This document shows positions 51,649 through 64,000 of a DNA stretch of 64,000 nt, one piece after another (positions within the stretch are counted from its first letter, which is position 1; each line of letters begins with the position of its first letter). The stretch is from the NCBI RefSeq assembly GCF_965638725.1, contig NC_134949.1, positions 48,636,151 through 48,700,150 on the forward strand, written 5' to 3'. A model generated the notes under the pieces. It did not search any database. It saw only the letters and a program-made list of their open reading frames with translations, and was not told the DNA's origin. Made by a program: the position numbers and the translations under genes. The stretch is from Aptenodytes patagonicus (taxonomy: Eukaryota; Chordata; Aves; Sphenisciformes; Spheniscidae).

Positions 51649-54600
51649 GTCCAATGCAAATATGGGTTGTCCGTATTTGACCCTAAGAACAGACATTAAC
51701 TGGGTGGTGCTAAATCGTCTACCAGTTTAGTAAATAGAAATGAATAAGCCACCTGTTTTCTCAAAATACCTTTTCCTGTTACTGTGTTAGGTGAATTTCG
51801 TGGCTCCTCAGAAATCCATTTCTTTTCCTTTCCTTCTTTACAGTGATGGTTCTTTAGCAGCTCAGTGTGGTTCGTTGCTGAGGGATTAAAAGAACACATA
51901 CTTACTTTCCTAAAAAGCACACAAGAATTTCATTATCCAAAAATGCTGTGGTGATTTGAAAACCTGATCTCCCACTTCATACACAGGTCTTCTTGGGTGG
52001 AAGATGGTTTTACCTGTTAATTATTCTAAAGGTATCATTCCCCAAAAGGGAAGCAAAAGTGGCTAGATTTCCTCTGGCAGAGTTCACGGTCGCACAACCG
52101 TGAAAGCAAACTCAAAAATTGACTACGAACACAAAGACCAACACTACTTTGACCTCATACAGTTGCTTTGACCAGTTCTGGCTCAGAATGCTTCTCATTA
52201 TGAATTAGAAAATCTTCATGAATACTGTATTTAGGGTTTACAGTTTAAAACTACAAACATTTGCTTTAATCCACGTACACATTTGCAATGACTGGGAATC
52301 AGAAGTTGCATGCAATTTACGCGTGTGTCGCGGGGGAACAAATCCTTTCCCAAAGTCACAGTGTGAGATCTAAGTGGGAACCCAATGCAAACGGACTCCA
52401 AAGCACAGGGTGACAACTTGTGAGCTTGAACTGCGTGTCGTTACAAGGTGACTCAGTTAGCAACAAAACAGGAACGTTAACACGTTCCTGTCTGCCGGTG
52501 CTTAGCTCTCATCCCTTGCGCGAGAGGTATGCTTTGCCTCTGTCTCAGTTGTATCAGTTCAGCTATGTGTTGTCCTGCAAACTGAACAACTAACATGACG
52601 TGGCATAAAAAATAACTTCAGTTTATAAAAGGATTATTTTAATCCTCAGGCACTTCAGTGATACAGTTTACGGCATGGGCCCACACATAGTTTTAACAGC
52701 TGGACTGGCATTGCTGACATGCTGACAAACTGCATTGCGGAAACACCAATGAATGGCTCAAGAGTCATCCTTCCTATAGTAGCTTTACCTCCGATGTCAA
52801 CAGACCTAGTAACGAAGGGTATTATTCTGTAGGCATTTCTTTTTTATAACTCCACAGAACCATTTCTTTTCCAAAATTAAGCAGGAAAAAAATCAATTGC
52901 CATCAGCATAGAGGATTTTTTTTTTTTTTTAATAATCCTAAACCAAGCAGAATCATAAACAGTGTTTTTGATTGTTATAACTAACGGTGCAGCATGGGAA
53001 AGAGCCTCTAGCACATAAAGAACAAAGAATACCTCAAATACGAAATGGTGAGGTTTAATGCGTGCATGTTCAGTTATTTACCACCAGATGTCCAGCAAGC
53101 AGAAGCTGATGCTAAAGTATATTACCTCCATTTTCAAAGGATCTGTGATCTGTTCTGGGAATATGCTCTGTTGGTGCTCTCTTTCCGGAAGTCTCTGCGC
53201 CCCTTTTTGTGTTAGTACGTTTTGTAGGAGTTGTAGTACCCTCACCTGGAAAGGCAACAGAAAGAATGTTTTAGCTGCTCGTGTGTAAGCCCAGGGAACG
53301 GCACTGCCGTTCTCTTCCTCCCACCTCTGTGAGCTAGTGATTAGCTTAGTGCAATTTCCTGTAACCTCTTGTTTGATATTCTTCTTTCTCTCTTGTTAGT
53401 TATTTGGATCCTGTCGAGCGTAGCTGATGCGTAGCTCTCATGCTCTCTAATACCATCATGCACAGGTTAAAGAAGACTCTGGCTCCAAAGTAAAGAACCA
53501 GCTACACGTTACCGGCTCGTTCTTTAGCTTCTCACTGCTCAGGAACGGTATCTGTGAGCCCTACCTGATGGAATTTATGGTATTTTCAAGATGCGCGTCA
53601 TCATCGTACCTAAAGCCTCAGAGAACTAACTCAGTTGAAGAAATGCTTTGGGGAAACATCTCTATCCTTTTCTCTGAATGTATCTAACGGTAAATAAAGA
53701 CATGTCTTAAAAGCTGTAGTCGTGTATTTGTTACTGATCCCGCGTCTGGAGTCTAACTGTATCCAAATACTTGCCAGAAATAGCTTTTCAAAACTATTTC
53801 AATAACAAACATTTTAAACGTCGAAATAAGAAGAAAACAATTTTGCCCGATTCTTTTGAACGGTTTAGGCAGGCAAAGACCGTCAGTCGAAAAAGCATGA
53901 CACGGAGACAATTTTTCCGTTCCCGCTTTTTATGAGCACATCCTCCTACTCAACTCTGCTTTACATAAAACAGTATTATCGCGGTTTTATCCCTGAAATT
54001 TACACTACTGTGAAACTAAACAATTTATTTTTTTTTTAATTAGAAGTAGCAGGTCATCTTTCTGCCCAGCAATTTTTGATGACTGATCGACTGATGACTC
54101 TGGTGTCTTGTTATATTAAGAACATCTCTCCCTCTCCTAAAATGGAATTAGATAGTACTTACTCACTAAAGCAACGAATACAGATTTTTCTCGGTCACGC
54201 CACTTGGTCAAGAATGAAGGAGAAACGTAGTAAGGGAGGTAAATACTTACTAATCTGTATTCCTTTGAGCTTGATTCTGTTGGGTAAAGCCCAACATTCA
54301 AAACAAAATGGAACTCTTTTGCGGATCTCTTTCAGAAGACGCTTCAAGGGGGTATTTATTTAATCTAAATTTAGTTCTGTAGAAGTTTGATGTGTCGCTC
54401 CATTTCCTCAGCTAGACACCCAAGACAGCCAGCAGCGAGCGCGGAGCACCTCTGGGAAAGTGACTCATCTCCCCTTTCTTTGGCACTATCTTATGATGCA
54501 AGAAATAGCCCCCTAAGAGTGCCTGTCTCTCTCCATTTACAACGCAGAGCCTAGACGAGAAATTTAAACTACATTCCTAACCTTAGGGGGGTTAAAATTA

Positions 54601-54745
54601 GACTACACAAATCTTGATCTTGAAGAAAAATTATATGAAAGACCTATGTTGTGTATCTCAGGACAGTACGCATAGGGTTAATAGCCCATTTCTACCTTTT
54701 CCATCTGCAATCGATGCAGGTAGTCACCACGTGTGTGACACTGTA

Positions 54746-54763
54746 CACACACACACACACACA
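54746..54763. repeat. (CA)9 microsatellite, unit 3
   Basis: Same length as in the other units. Confidence 0.9.
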
Positions 54764-57700
54764 TATATGGGGAAAACTTACTGAGGCACTGTTATGCTCT
54801 TTGTAATAGGCTACCTTTTATTGTCACTAAACTAAAAAAGCGTGGAGGCGGGGCAATCTGTGTAATAGTTTCTCCCTGCAACAGTAGTTTTAAAAGTGGT
54901 AAACATTGTCCAAGAAGATGAAAAGTACTTGCCTTTCTGCAAGTCTCGCTCGGTAGCTTCCAAGGGTAATAGCTCGTTTTCCCGAGGCGAAGACGCAGTT
55001 TTTGTGGATTGCTGTTGGTGAGGGTACTGAATCCTGTAATACTCTCCTAGACGTACCCCAAGAGGGAAAAAAAACCCAACGTTTACTCTCTTGTCAGCAC
55101 TGCTGTTTAGGAAAGAGTGGCTAATTTCATATTTACCAGATTTATAGCATATTTCCTTTATTGCTCTTTCCTCTTCGATGTCTGCAGCAGTCTTAGGCAC
55201 CCAGTCAGAAACATCTGTAGGAGATATTTTTAGAAGCTTACTAGGTATCTATACAAAGCCCTTCAACACTTCCTGATAATCAAACACCATAAGGAATTCC
55301 ATTTCGGTCACGGTTTTGGTTTTTCTGACCGCAACCTCTCTTTCTGGACAGAAAAATGATTCCTTAATGTTAGGCCTTTCCAAGTGCAATGGAATTGCAG
55401 TTACCACACGTATTAAGAAGCTAACGTTTGTTGATTTCAAATGCTTCAAAAACATCTTCAGTAGCCATTGCCAAAATAATCCTTCTTCCTTTACACCCAA
55501 AAGGAAATCTTCTGATTAAGCATGTCAGCAGGGAGTGCTTGTCACAAGACCTCTGCCCAAAGTTACTCTCCTGTAATGTCTGCCGGCAGAGCTGGTGAAG
55601 TGAGTGCTCCTTACCCGTCTCGGTTAAGGCTACTAAGATCAGCAAAGCCCTACTTTGTATATTGCTTAAATTAATGCGGCTTACTCAGACTGAAAGCGAG
55701 TTAGGAAGCGCTAACAGGCAGCCCTGCCAGCCAACCTGAAGGGCAGGGGGAAAGTGAAAAGCAGCTTGGGGCTGCCTGAGAACTAGCACAGTAATTTGCG
55801 GAGTGCACGCGTGAGAGTCGGTCGTTCTCTGACTTTCGCTCTCCGGGAATGTGCAATTCACTCCTGCCCTGTGAATCTCTCCTCTCCCAGTGAGATACAG
55901 TCAACGGTTTAACTACATTGTAGAAATGAAAAAAAAAAAAACAAAAAAAAACCCCCACACATACACATTCAGTTAAACTAGTGCAGAGTTTTGCATGGAT
56001 TCTCTTTGCTAGGTTTAAGAATAACTTTCTGTAATACAATGGGACTGCCTACAGAGTTTAGGAAATCAGTTGAACAAATCATTTAAGTGGAAGTCACACA
56101 ACTCTCTCTTGTGAACAAACCTGTGACTTCACCTTCAGTGACGAGTGCGTACAGCCCCTGTTCAACAGTTTGTTTCCCAGCAAAGAAGTACCTGGTTCCT
56201 AAACTTGCAATTTCCTCCCCGAATTTCGAGGCATTTTGAGGAGTATTTGATGGCCACCTGAACCATGGAGCACATTTTAAACTCTATTTAATGAAAGAGA
56301 GGTAGGTGAATTACAGCCCTATTGAAATATACAGCTAGGCATTTGACAGGAGTCAGAACGTGCTGCCTCACTCACATCTGGTGACTACCAGTTCCGACAC
56401 TTTGAAGATTAGCGGGGAACTATTTCAAAAACTTGTCAACAAGTCTTTTCTAAAAATGTAACGGTTATTGTAATCGATCAGTTGTGAAGTACATTGCGAG
56501 AGTCGAAAAAGCCCACTCTACTTGCTTGTAAAAGAAAGAAAAAAACTGTTTACAGTTCTCTTCCTCTTCATCGTCCTCTTCATCGTCGTCTTCGTCGTTG
56601 AGGTTTATAATCAGTGGAGGGTGAATTGGGAATAAAAGATTCTCTTGATTTCTGAGTGATTCTTGACGATGGGCTGGATGCAGAATCCCTCCTTGGACAC
56701 CCTGTTGCAACGGGGCATCTGCAGAAAAGAACATTGCATTTATTTTATGAGGAGGGAACTAGAATATCGCACCCAGGTTGAGACCAGCAGGTATAGTTTT
56801 GAAACCATTCTCATACTGAAGGGATCATTAAATAGGCAGGTTGTGCCTTTTAGGAAAAACCTTCTGCGGAGGTTGGCAAAGGAGCATCTTCCAACTACAG
56901 AAAGTATGAAAAAACAGAGAGAGATTGACAACCTCGGGAGACGTGTGATTAGGAATACCTGGGCTGAAGAGAGCAAATGGGTTGAGGACCCCGCCTGGGC
57001 AAATATTTTAAACATGCCGAATAATAGGCAGGCCTGTATCACTCCCCACGGCATCAGTTTTGAAGAATTTAGCAGTGCTAAGCACAGGATTAGCCCGTTT
57101 TAGCCTGTAGACTTTTTTTTCCCTATCAATTTTCTGAATCACAGCTCTCTTGACTAAGTACAAAATGTAGATTTTGAGAAAGACTATGAAGTTCGTGAAA
57201 ATAATTTACACTGAATCAGGAGAAAGTCAGAAAAGATACTCTTTTCCTTAGGCCTTTGTATCTACCCATAATGTAATCTACCCAGCAAAACTATTTCAGC
57301 ACTGGGATAGCATTTTCTGAGAGCCAGGAAATGCAACGGTCCGAAAAGAAAAATGATGAAAAATGGTGAGTCTGATTGCGTTGTTCAAGCTGACCAACGT
57401 GCAGCTATAGACACAATCAGGGTTCTGTGCATTGTATTCAAAACATTGAAGTTGGATATGTTGTCCAGTTTCAGAGGAATAAGACGAGGCATGGGCATCT
57501 TCCTGTATTCCACTTGTTGTTATTCTTGTGCACCTCTTGCTTGCCTACGAGCAGCGTGTGTATCATATTAAGCCCATTTTAATAACACTGCTGCAGATGG
57601 GATTTGTTGTGTCTCAGGCGAGAGAAAGTAAGAGACAACACTTTAGCTTGGTAGAGCCTTTCTCAGTGTCCCCAACAGGATATTCTCAGCTCCGGGTAGT

Positions 57701-60700
57701 GTAAGCCAAATCAAACTTAAGTCAGCTTAACAAGATTTCTAAGCATGAAAACGAATAAATGCAGTTTTAATGTTTGCAGTGTTCTTGTGGAGCACACGGA
57801 CTCTGAATTTATGCACATTGCCGTAAAAAGAAAAAGGGTTGCGTCCATTTTCTCGTTCTGATCGTTGGACGTTGCTCTTCTACAGGATACCCTTGTCCGT
57901 AGTGCCTCTTGGGCATAGTCTCTGACTCACACCGCACCCACAAGCGTGCCTACGTGGTGTTTACGACAGCACTAGCTGCCAGGGGCCGGTGCTGTGGATG
58001 TGGGAACTGCACTAAGAGCAGTACGGGCACTCGTCGAAACAGCGCTCAAGTTCTTGCCGTGGTCCTATGTGGTTAGTTAGGCTCAACACGCCCAGCTATG
58101 ACAGGCTGCCTTTTCCCGGGGGAACTGCAGGAACACAAGGTGTTTGCTTCTGACTAGAGGTCTTTCTGGACTTCTCTTCTGACACCTGTCTCCAGCTCCG
58201 GAGATCAGGCCCACGAACAACTACAGTTCAGTCCACTTGTTCACGCATCTGTGACAAGTCACGCTGACTTGCTCTCCCTCCTGCTTCCGCCTGATTTCTG
58301 ACACCTGTCTTGGTTCCCTGCCCTGGACTCTTTCCCTGTTCCAGGTTCCAGCTGTCTACCCGGACTCCTGCTAGACAAGAGCTCCTCTTCGAAAGGGAAA
58401 AAGGAACCCAACTTACAGTGGTGGTTTTTTCCGTAAATACTCTGACTTTCAGATACTGTACTGCCCACACACTGTTACTGTACTTCAATAGCCTGCATCC
58501 AATGTTCAAGCCTGAAGAATTTATTCAGAACGATGAACTGGAAATACATCTGCACACACAGCACTGTAATCTGATGTTACCTCTACAAGGGGTGGCTCAT
58601 CCAGGTAACATGTTGTGCTCCGTCAACAGATATTGCTACTAGCGGCCCTACCAACCTCCTCCCCCCACCACACACACTACTTTTTGTTTCTCTTAAGTGG
58701 TTACCTGCCTACTAACCATTTTCGCTACTAGAGAGATTTAATCCAGCCAATACCCCAGCAAAGCAACAGTCTTCCTCCACGGATCTCAGCAACCTAAACC
58801 GCCGTTTGTGACTTTGTCTTTCGTGTAACTGATAGTTAGGAAGATCCGTAACATGACAGCTAAACAAGTTGATGTGGCAACCCTACTCAAATGCCAATAC
58901 AATTCCTTTCTTTGCCTTGAGCTTGCTGGGATAGCACATCATACCGCATCGGTTTGCCATGGTACATTTCTTGACCTTAACATATATATTACCTAAGCAC
59001 TGGAAGTAAGCACCGGAAGGACATTTGCGTGTATTAATGAACAAACTGTTGAGAAAAAAGAGTTCTACTCACTGTTGCTAGGTGGCAAAAAAAGTCCATT
59101 TATAATACGAGGTTTGCTGTGACGGAAGGCACAACTGATCCTCACACAGCCTACGGGTTGTGTTTCCCACAAACAGGAGATGTTGCTGTACTTTTGCTGC
59201 AGGAGAAAACGGTTTTCAGATATTGTGAATAAAACACTAAAAACGGACTAAATGGATCAGCACGCGGTGTACTGCTGTGATGAACATACGACTAAGACTT
59301 TGCGGGACCACGCTCTGATGTTTTGGAACATTTACAGTTATCTTTAAAGTTATCTTCAGCTCCAGATACCCCTGAAGTTATCTCGAGTTAGGTCTATGGA
59401 GCTTTCATGGTGTAAAACTGTTCCTAGATAAGAATAGGAGTAAAGCAGTCTACTTACTGTGCTGCAGACTTTTCGTGAGATGCTGGGAAGAAAAAAAATC
59501 TGTTAGTCACTTAATTGACAGGTGGCCGCCTTTCCGTTCCTGCGCAGTGGGCTAATCAGGTCAATGTCACATGAAATCTGCTGTGCAAGTGCAAGTCTTA
59601 ACACTAGCACTCTCTTACTATCAAAGGACGTGGGTCTACGGGAAAATAAGGAGTAAGAAGCAAAACCCGGGAAGATTCCCAACAAAAACTGAAACACTGA
59701 AAGACTGGGAATTGATGTTCTGAGACTACTGTCGTTACACCGCTCACACCATCTCCCGGCTGCTTTTATAGGTGACAACCACAAGCCTAATGGGAAAAAA
59801 AGGATATCTACGTGGATTTGTTTAATTATTTGTTTAATGGTTGCTGCTTTACTCACACATATAATCACAGTGCTGCTCTCCCTCTGTTGATCAATACGTC
59901 GCCAGCCAAGAAGTCGGCACACTATCGCAGAGATAGCACGTTCACAACGAGAGTCACTCTTGTTAGTCATGCTTAAAATTCTTTTTCTGTCGCTCTGCCT
60001 TATTAAAGTTTACAGATTTTAGCATCGCCTCTGATTATGCAATTCGCTTCTAACCCGAGGTGTCTTCCTCAAGCACATGATGAACTCATCATTCCAAAGA
60101 GGCAACTGCTCATGACCATTACCCTGAACATACAAGCTCAGGTTTATACCCTGGATATGAACTACATCCCAGCTGAGAGCTGTAAATGCCAGGTTGCCGG
60201 GTATTTCTTAGCGACTTTCTGTGTCAGTTTTTAGAGGAAAGCAAAGTCACACTGGGGAATATTTGACTATTCGAAGGTAAGTTTCACCCACTTTTCCAGA
60301 CATTAGCAGCTGGGTGTAGGAGCAGCATCTCCTACAAAAACACGCCACTTTTGGGCTGCAGCCAGTACAGCTGGGCCATCCACTGAGACACGCTGGGGTC
60401 TGGAGCCAAAGCCCATCTCCCAGGCATTAACGCCTAAATCCCCGATGCTGGAAGGGATGCAACAACAACGAGCCCTACACCCACCCCTGGATTTTTACCA
60501 CGTGGCATATAAATATTGCTTTGAAGGGCAAACCCATGTTGAAGGACTTTGTTTTAAGTACCCGATTTTGCAGAAATTCAGGCAGTGGCTCTAAGCAGAG
60601 ATGATAAACGTGGCCTATTTATTCAGAATCAATGTAACGTTGATTCAGTAAGAAAGATGAGCGATGAGTGAACTTTATGCGCGGTGTTTAACTGATGTGT

Positions 60701-62453
60701 CCCTTGAGTATCGGAGCCCAGTTCGCAGGAGTCCTAATTGCCCGCGGTTTAGGTGAGCATTAGCTCTTCTCACCGCTGCCGAAAATCAGATCTTTGACCT
60801 ACAGGTGCGGCCATGACCCAGACAGAGCGACGTATCAACTTCTACCTTTACCTAATAAACCTCCCTTTCAACACGGGTGTATCAAGAAAGTCAAGGACAC
60901 AAACCACTCTAAAAGCTACAGCACTTACCTGTGCGTAGGGGGAATAGAAATGGCAAGAGCGGTCATTCCCAACTGCGGCCATTTTCACCTCGTGTGCTTC
61001 TCCTCCACTCTCTTAATACCGGCAGAACAGACATGGAAACGTTAAAGCTACCAGCATTCAGGCCAATCGTAATCTTATCCCGAAAGCAGCAGTTTCCTTT
61101 CAAAAACTGGACCTTCAGGACCTTAGCTCTGCTGCTTTTTTGGAACAAAACGCCAACTGACAGCGAAATACACGTGAACGAAGGAGGTGGTACCTTCTCC
61201 AGGCTTGTTGAACCGACGAAGGCAGTTGCCAGCCGGTATAGAATGTTACCTTTCCACGGTTGCCAACCGCTCCTCCAGCTGGTGACATCAGCGTCATGGC
61301 GCTCTCTGACCTGTCCAGCTTGAACATCTTCCTTTATCTCCACTGCTTCAGAGTAAAGTACGGAAGATCGGACCGTTTCAAAGAGTCTCCCGCTCCGGTG
61401 TTTCTTTAACGTAAAACGGCAGAAACCCACTTGGCGGGGCTTCAATAATACCCAACTCCTTGCCGTAGGAACTGTGGCCTTGGAAGCAAATCTTTGACAC
61501 CGCAAAGACAAACCTCCTTCTTGGACTATTTTTAACCAAAACCCTCGAGCCCAGTGTTTTCCTTACTGTACCTCTTTCTTTGGATGGAGAAACTTGCTGC
61601 TTCCTGCTAGTGCGCTGTTAGCTGCTAACTGCTTACAGTGTTGGGGTTCATTGCTTTTTCTCGCTTCCGTGACGCCCGCTGCCACAGCTAAAGCAGAAAG
61701 AACAGCGTACGCTTGTGTCCCTAATTAACACCTCTGTTCTCATTCAGGTCCTAGGCTGCCTCTGAACAAAAGGTATCGGGGGGGGGGGGGGGGTGAAGTT
61801 TCAGTCCCGGAGCGTGGTAAGGCATACTGTTATCCCCAGGACGTAGGGTCAAATTTGCAACACTGAGTGACATCGGTGACTTGGAGATGAACACTTCAGG
61901 TGCCAGTGACTCCATGGGCACAAAGGGTACAAGGCTGGCTCAGCGGTGGCTACACCCAAGCCGGGGGAGAAGGACAAAGACATTGAAACGACTGGAGGTC
62001 TTCTAGTCTCTCTAGGAGCCTATCGATTTGTTTGTAACTCAAGTATCAGCGGGTGGCCCGAAGGCTAACTGCAAAGGACAGTACCGCATGCCTGACCACT
62101 GGGACTTTGGCAGCGGAATAAAGCGACTTCTACCGGAATGACTTCACCTAAGTAGAGAATGAAAGTGCCCGCTGGGATCAAGGTGGGGAGTACTGGCGAG
62201 AGCTGTGAACAGAGAAACGATGTGAAAAGGCTGCCACAGTTCCGTAAGCCCTACCACTGACTGGGGCACAGAGGGGAAGGAAAATTCAGGAAAGCAGATG
62301 AGGGCCACGGATAATGAACTGTCAGTGGGCAGGAGCAGCCATAGGAGGAACGGGTCAACGCTGCCAAGAGCTATCCAAACAGGGGCTCTTTGTAGCTGTA
62401 TAGCTGTGCCTAAATGAGGCGCGGAAGAAGGTACAGTCAGGAAGCATTAATTC

Positions 62454-63394
62454 CGTATTGGGTTTGCGTGGCAAGGTTTTGGTAGCGGGGGGGCTACAGG
62501 GGGGGCTTCTGTGAGACGCTGCTGGAAGCTTCCCCCATGTGGGATAGAGCCAATGCCAGCCGGCTCCAAGGCGGACCCGCCGCTAGCCAGTATGTGACAG
62601 AAACAACTCTGCAGACACCAAGGAGAGTGGAGAAGGAGGGGGAGGAGGTGCTCCAGGCGCCGGAGCAGCGATTCCCCTGCAGCCCGTGGTGAAGACCATG
62701 GTGAGGCAGGCTGTCCCCCTGCAGCCCGTGGAGGTCCACGGTGGAGCAGATCTCCACCTGCAGCCCGTGGAGGACCCCACGGTGGAGCAGGTGGATGCGC
62801 CCAAGGGAGGCTGTGACCCCGTGGAGAGCCGGCGCTGGAGCAGGCTCCTGGCAGGACCTGTGGACCCGCGGAGAGAGGAGCCCACGCTGGAGCAGGTTTG
62901 GCGGCAGGACTTGTGACCCCGTGGGGGACCCACGCTGGAGCAGCTTGTGGAGAACTGCAGCCCGTGGGAAGGGCTCAGGTTGGAGAAGTCCGTGGAGGAC
63001 TGTCTGCCGTGGGAGGGACCCCACGCTGGAGCAGGGGCAGAGCGTGAGGAGTCCTCCCCCTGAGGAGGAAGGAGCGGCAGAGACAACGTGTGGTGAGGTA
63101 GAGGAAAGCGGGAGTAAAGTTGAGCCCGGGAAGAAGGGAGGGGTGGCGGGAAGGCGTTTTAAGATTCAGGTTTTATTTCTCATTACCCTACTCGGGTTTG
63201 ATTGCTAATAAATTAATTTCCCGTCGTGTCCCCCGCCCCCCGAGGCGAGTGTGTTTTGCCCGTGAGGGTAACGGGTGAGTGACCTCGACCCACGAGCCTT
63301 TCGTCGTGTTTTCTCTCCCCTCTCCAGCTGAGGAGGGCAGTGATGGAGCGGCTTTGGCGGGCACCTGGCGTCCAGCCAGGGTCAACCCACCACA
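62454..63394 (+). mobile_element. Solo LTR, unit 3
   Basis: Same element and edges as in units 1 and 2, with isolated base differences. Confidence 0.75.
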
Positions 63395-63585
63395 GACTGA
63401 AAGGTTGTCTACCGAGGCGCAGAGCCTGGCTAACAGGAGGAGGCCGCTGTCCTGGCGGAGGCAAAGTCGGACCCAGAGAGGTGCCCACGCCCTGGGGCCA
63501 GGGCATCCACGCCCCAGGCCCGGGCGTGTGGCACCCCGGCGAGCAGAAAAGACAGCCTGAGGAAAGGCTGCCAGGCCAGGGGAAC

Positions 63586-64000
63586 GGCACCGCCGGCGGC
63601 TAACGGCCGCCGCCACGGCGCGCGAGCGGGCCACCACGCGGCCGCCTCAGCCCGGCGCCGAGCACAGCTGGGGCGGGGCGGCCCTGCCGCGGCGGGAGCC
63701 GCCGCTGTGGGACCGCTGCCCCAGGCCCGCGGCCGGGCTGGGCGGCGGAGCCACCGCCTCGCCGAGGGCTGCTGGAGAGAGGCGACCGCGCCCCGCCCCG
63801 CCGTCCCCGGCGCTGGGGTGCGTCGCGGGGCTCCCGGCGGGCGGCGACGGACTCGGTTTCCCGCCGCGCACGGCGGGCGCGGGGCGGCGCAGGCGCAGTT
63901 CCGTCTCGGCGGCGGGCCGGCGGCGGGAGCGGGCGGGCGGGGCCATGAGGCGCCGGGGCGCGGTGCAGCGGCAGGTGCCGTGTCTGTTCGTGACCGAGGT
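63586..64000. promoter_or_regulatory. CpG island, unit 3 (partial)
   Basis: Same island with a small local change at 63712-63717 (GGACCGCTG in place of GGAAGCGGAGCTG). Cut by the window end. Confidence 0.7.
63945..64000 (+). CDS. Gene P, fourth copy, start of exon 1 only
   Basis: The ATG and first 18 codons are identical to the other exon 1 copies and are cut by the window end. This shows that the array and gene series continue rightwards. Confidence 0.5.
   Translation, partial: MRRRGAVQRQVPCLFVTE

Larger units (their letters stand above)
48728..61342 (-). pseudogene. Gene M, unit 3 copy with a premature stop
   Basis: Exons: 61250-61342, 60929-61011, 60562-60590, 60123-60218, 59853-59986, 59629-59645, 59458-59482, 59155-59196, 58305-58367, 56554-56718, 54933-55214, 54251-54276, 54163-54202, 53126-53245, 51770-51877, 51337-51540, 51216-51253 and 50779-50988. 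In exon Q the Asp-Arg-Gln codons GAC CGA CAG read GAC TGA CAG, a stop within the RG-rich core. Exon P1 here also has two Arg to His and one Arg to Lys changes. A second, left module (48804-49775) lacks exon R. Confidence 0.5.
43335..64000. repeat. Tandem array unit 3 (partial, cut by window end)
   Basis: Third copy, following unit 1 in the 1.1-3.1 kb region (gene P exon 4 present, no CR1) but unit 2 in having a duplicated gene M 3' module and the 1.4 kb block. It is thus a mosaic of features seen in the other two. It ends inside gene P exon 1 in the CpG island, so the array continues past the window. Confidence 0.96.

Noticed and set aside
1-64000. tRNA, rRNA, CRISPR, bacterial operons or telomeric/centromeric satellites
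   Set aside because: None seen. The only arrays are the large units, the gene M modules and short simple repeats.

Overview
The window looks like vertebrate, almost certainly avian, genomic DNA. It has no dense ORFs, it has introns with GT-AG borders and CpG islands, a CR1 LINE 3' end (20518-20912) with the typical avian CR1 tail, and a solo LTR of a type I recognise as common in bird genomes. It is not prokaryotic; the many 60-290 codon ORFs are mostly chance or CpG-island readings.

The whole window is one tandem array. Unit 1 is 1-19423, unit 2 is 19424-43334 and unit 3 is 43335-64000 (cut by the window end). The units are nearly identical apart from a few large indels. Each unit, left to right, holds: the 3' part of a plus-strand gene ('gene P', whose first exons lie in the preceding unit); the 3' end of a minus-strand gene ('gene M') and its body; a solo LTR; a CpG island; and the first two exons of the next gene P. 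P and M are therefore divergent around the LTR/CpG island and tail-to-tail at the other end (P stop at 5073, M poly(A) signal at 5392-5397 in unit 1).

I rebuilt both genes by hand from splice sites. Gene P has nine exons that join in one open frame of 272 codons plus stop. Gene M has at least 16 coding exons (555 codons visible, or 591 with one optional exon) whose phases all agree; its first exon is not found. I recognise neither protein. P has two N-glycosylation sequons and a hydrophobic stretch near its C terminus. M has a long acidic run, a basic/Thr-rich exon and an Arg-Gly-rich exon. I looked for phase agreement while choosing sites, so transcript or homology evidence is needed.

Each unit carries a different lesion. 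Unit 1 M lacks a 38-nt exon (96-bp deletion) and an optional 108-nt exon (about 1.4 kb deletion). The P copy ending in unit 2 lacks exon 4, where about 2 kb is replaced by a segment with CR1. Unit 3 M has a CGA to TGA stop in its RG-rich exon. The last exons of M are also amplified in a 2071-bp sub-repeat: one copy in unit 1, three in unit 2, two in unit 3. The picture is an ampliconic two-gene array evolving by duplication, deletion and conversion. The chromosome cannot be told from the sequence.
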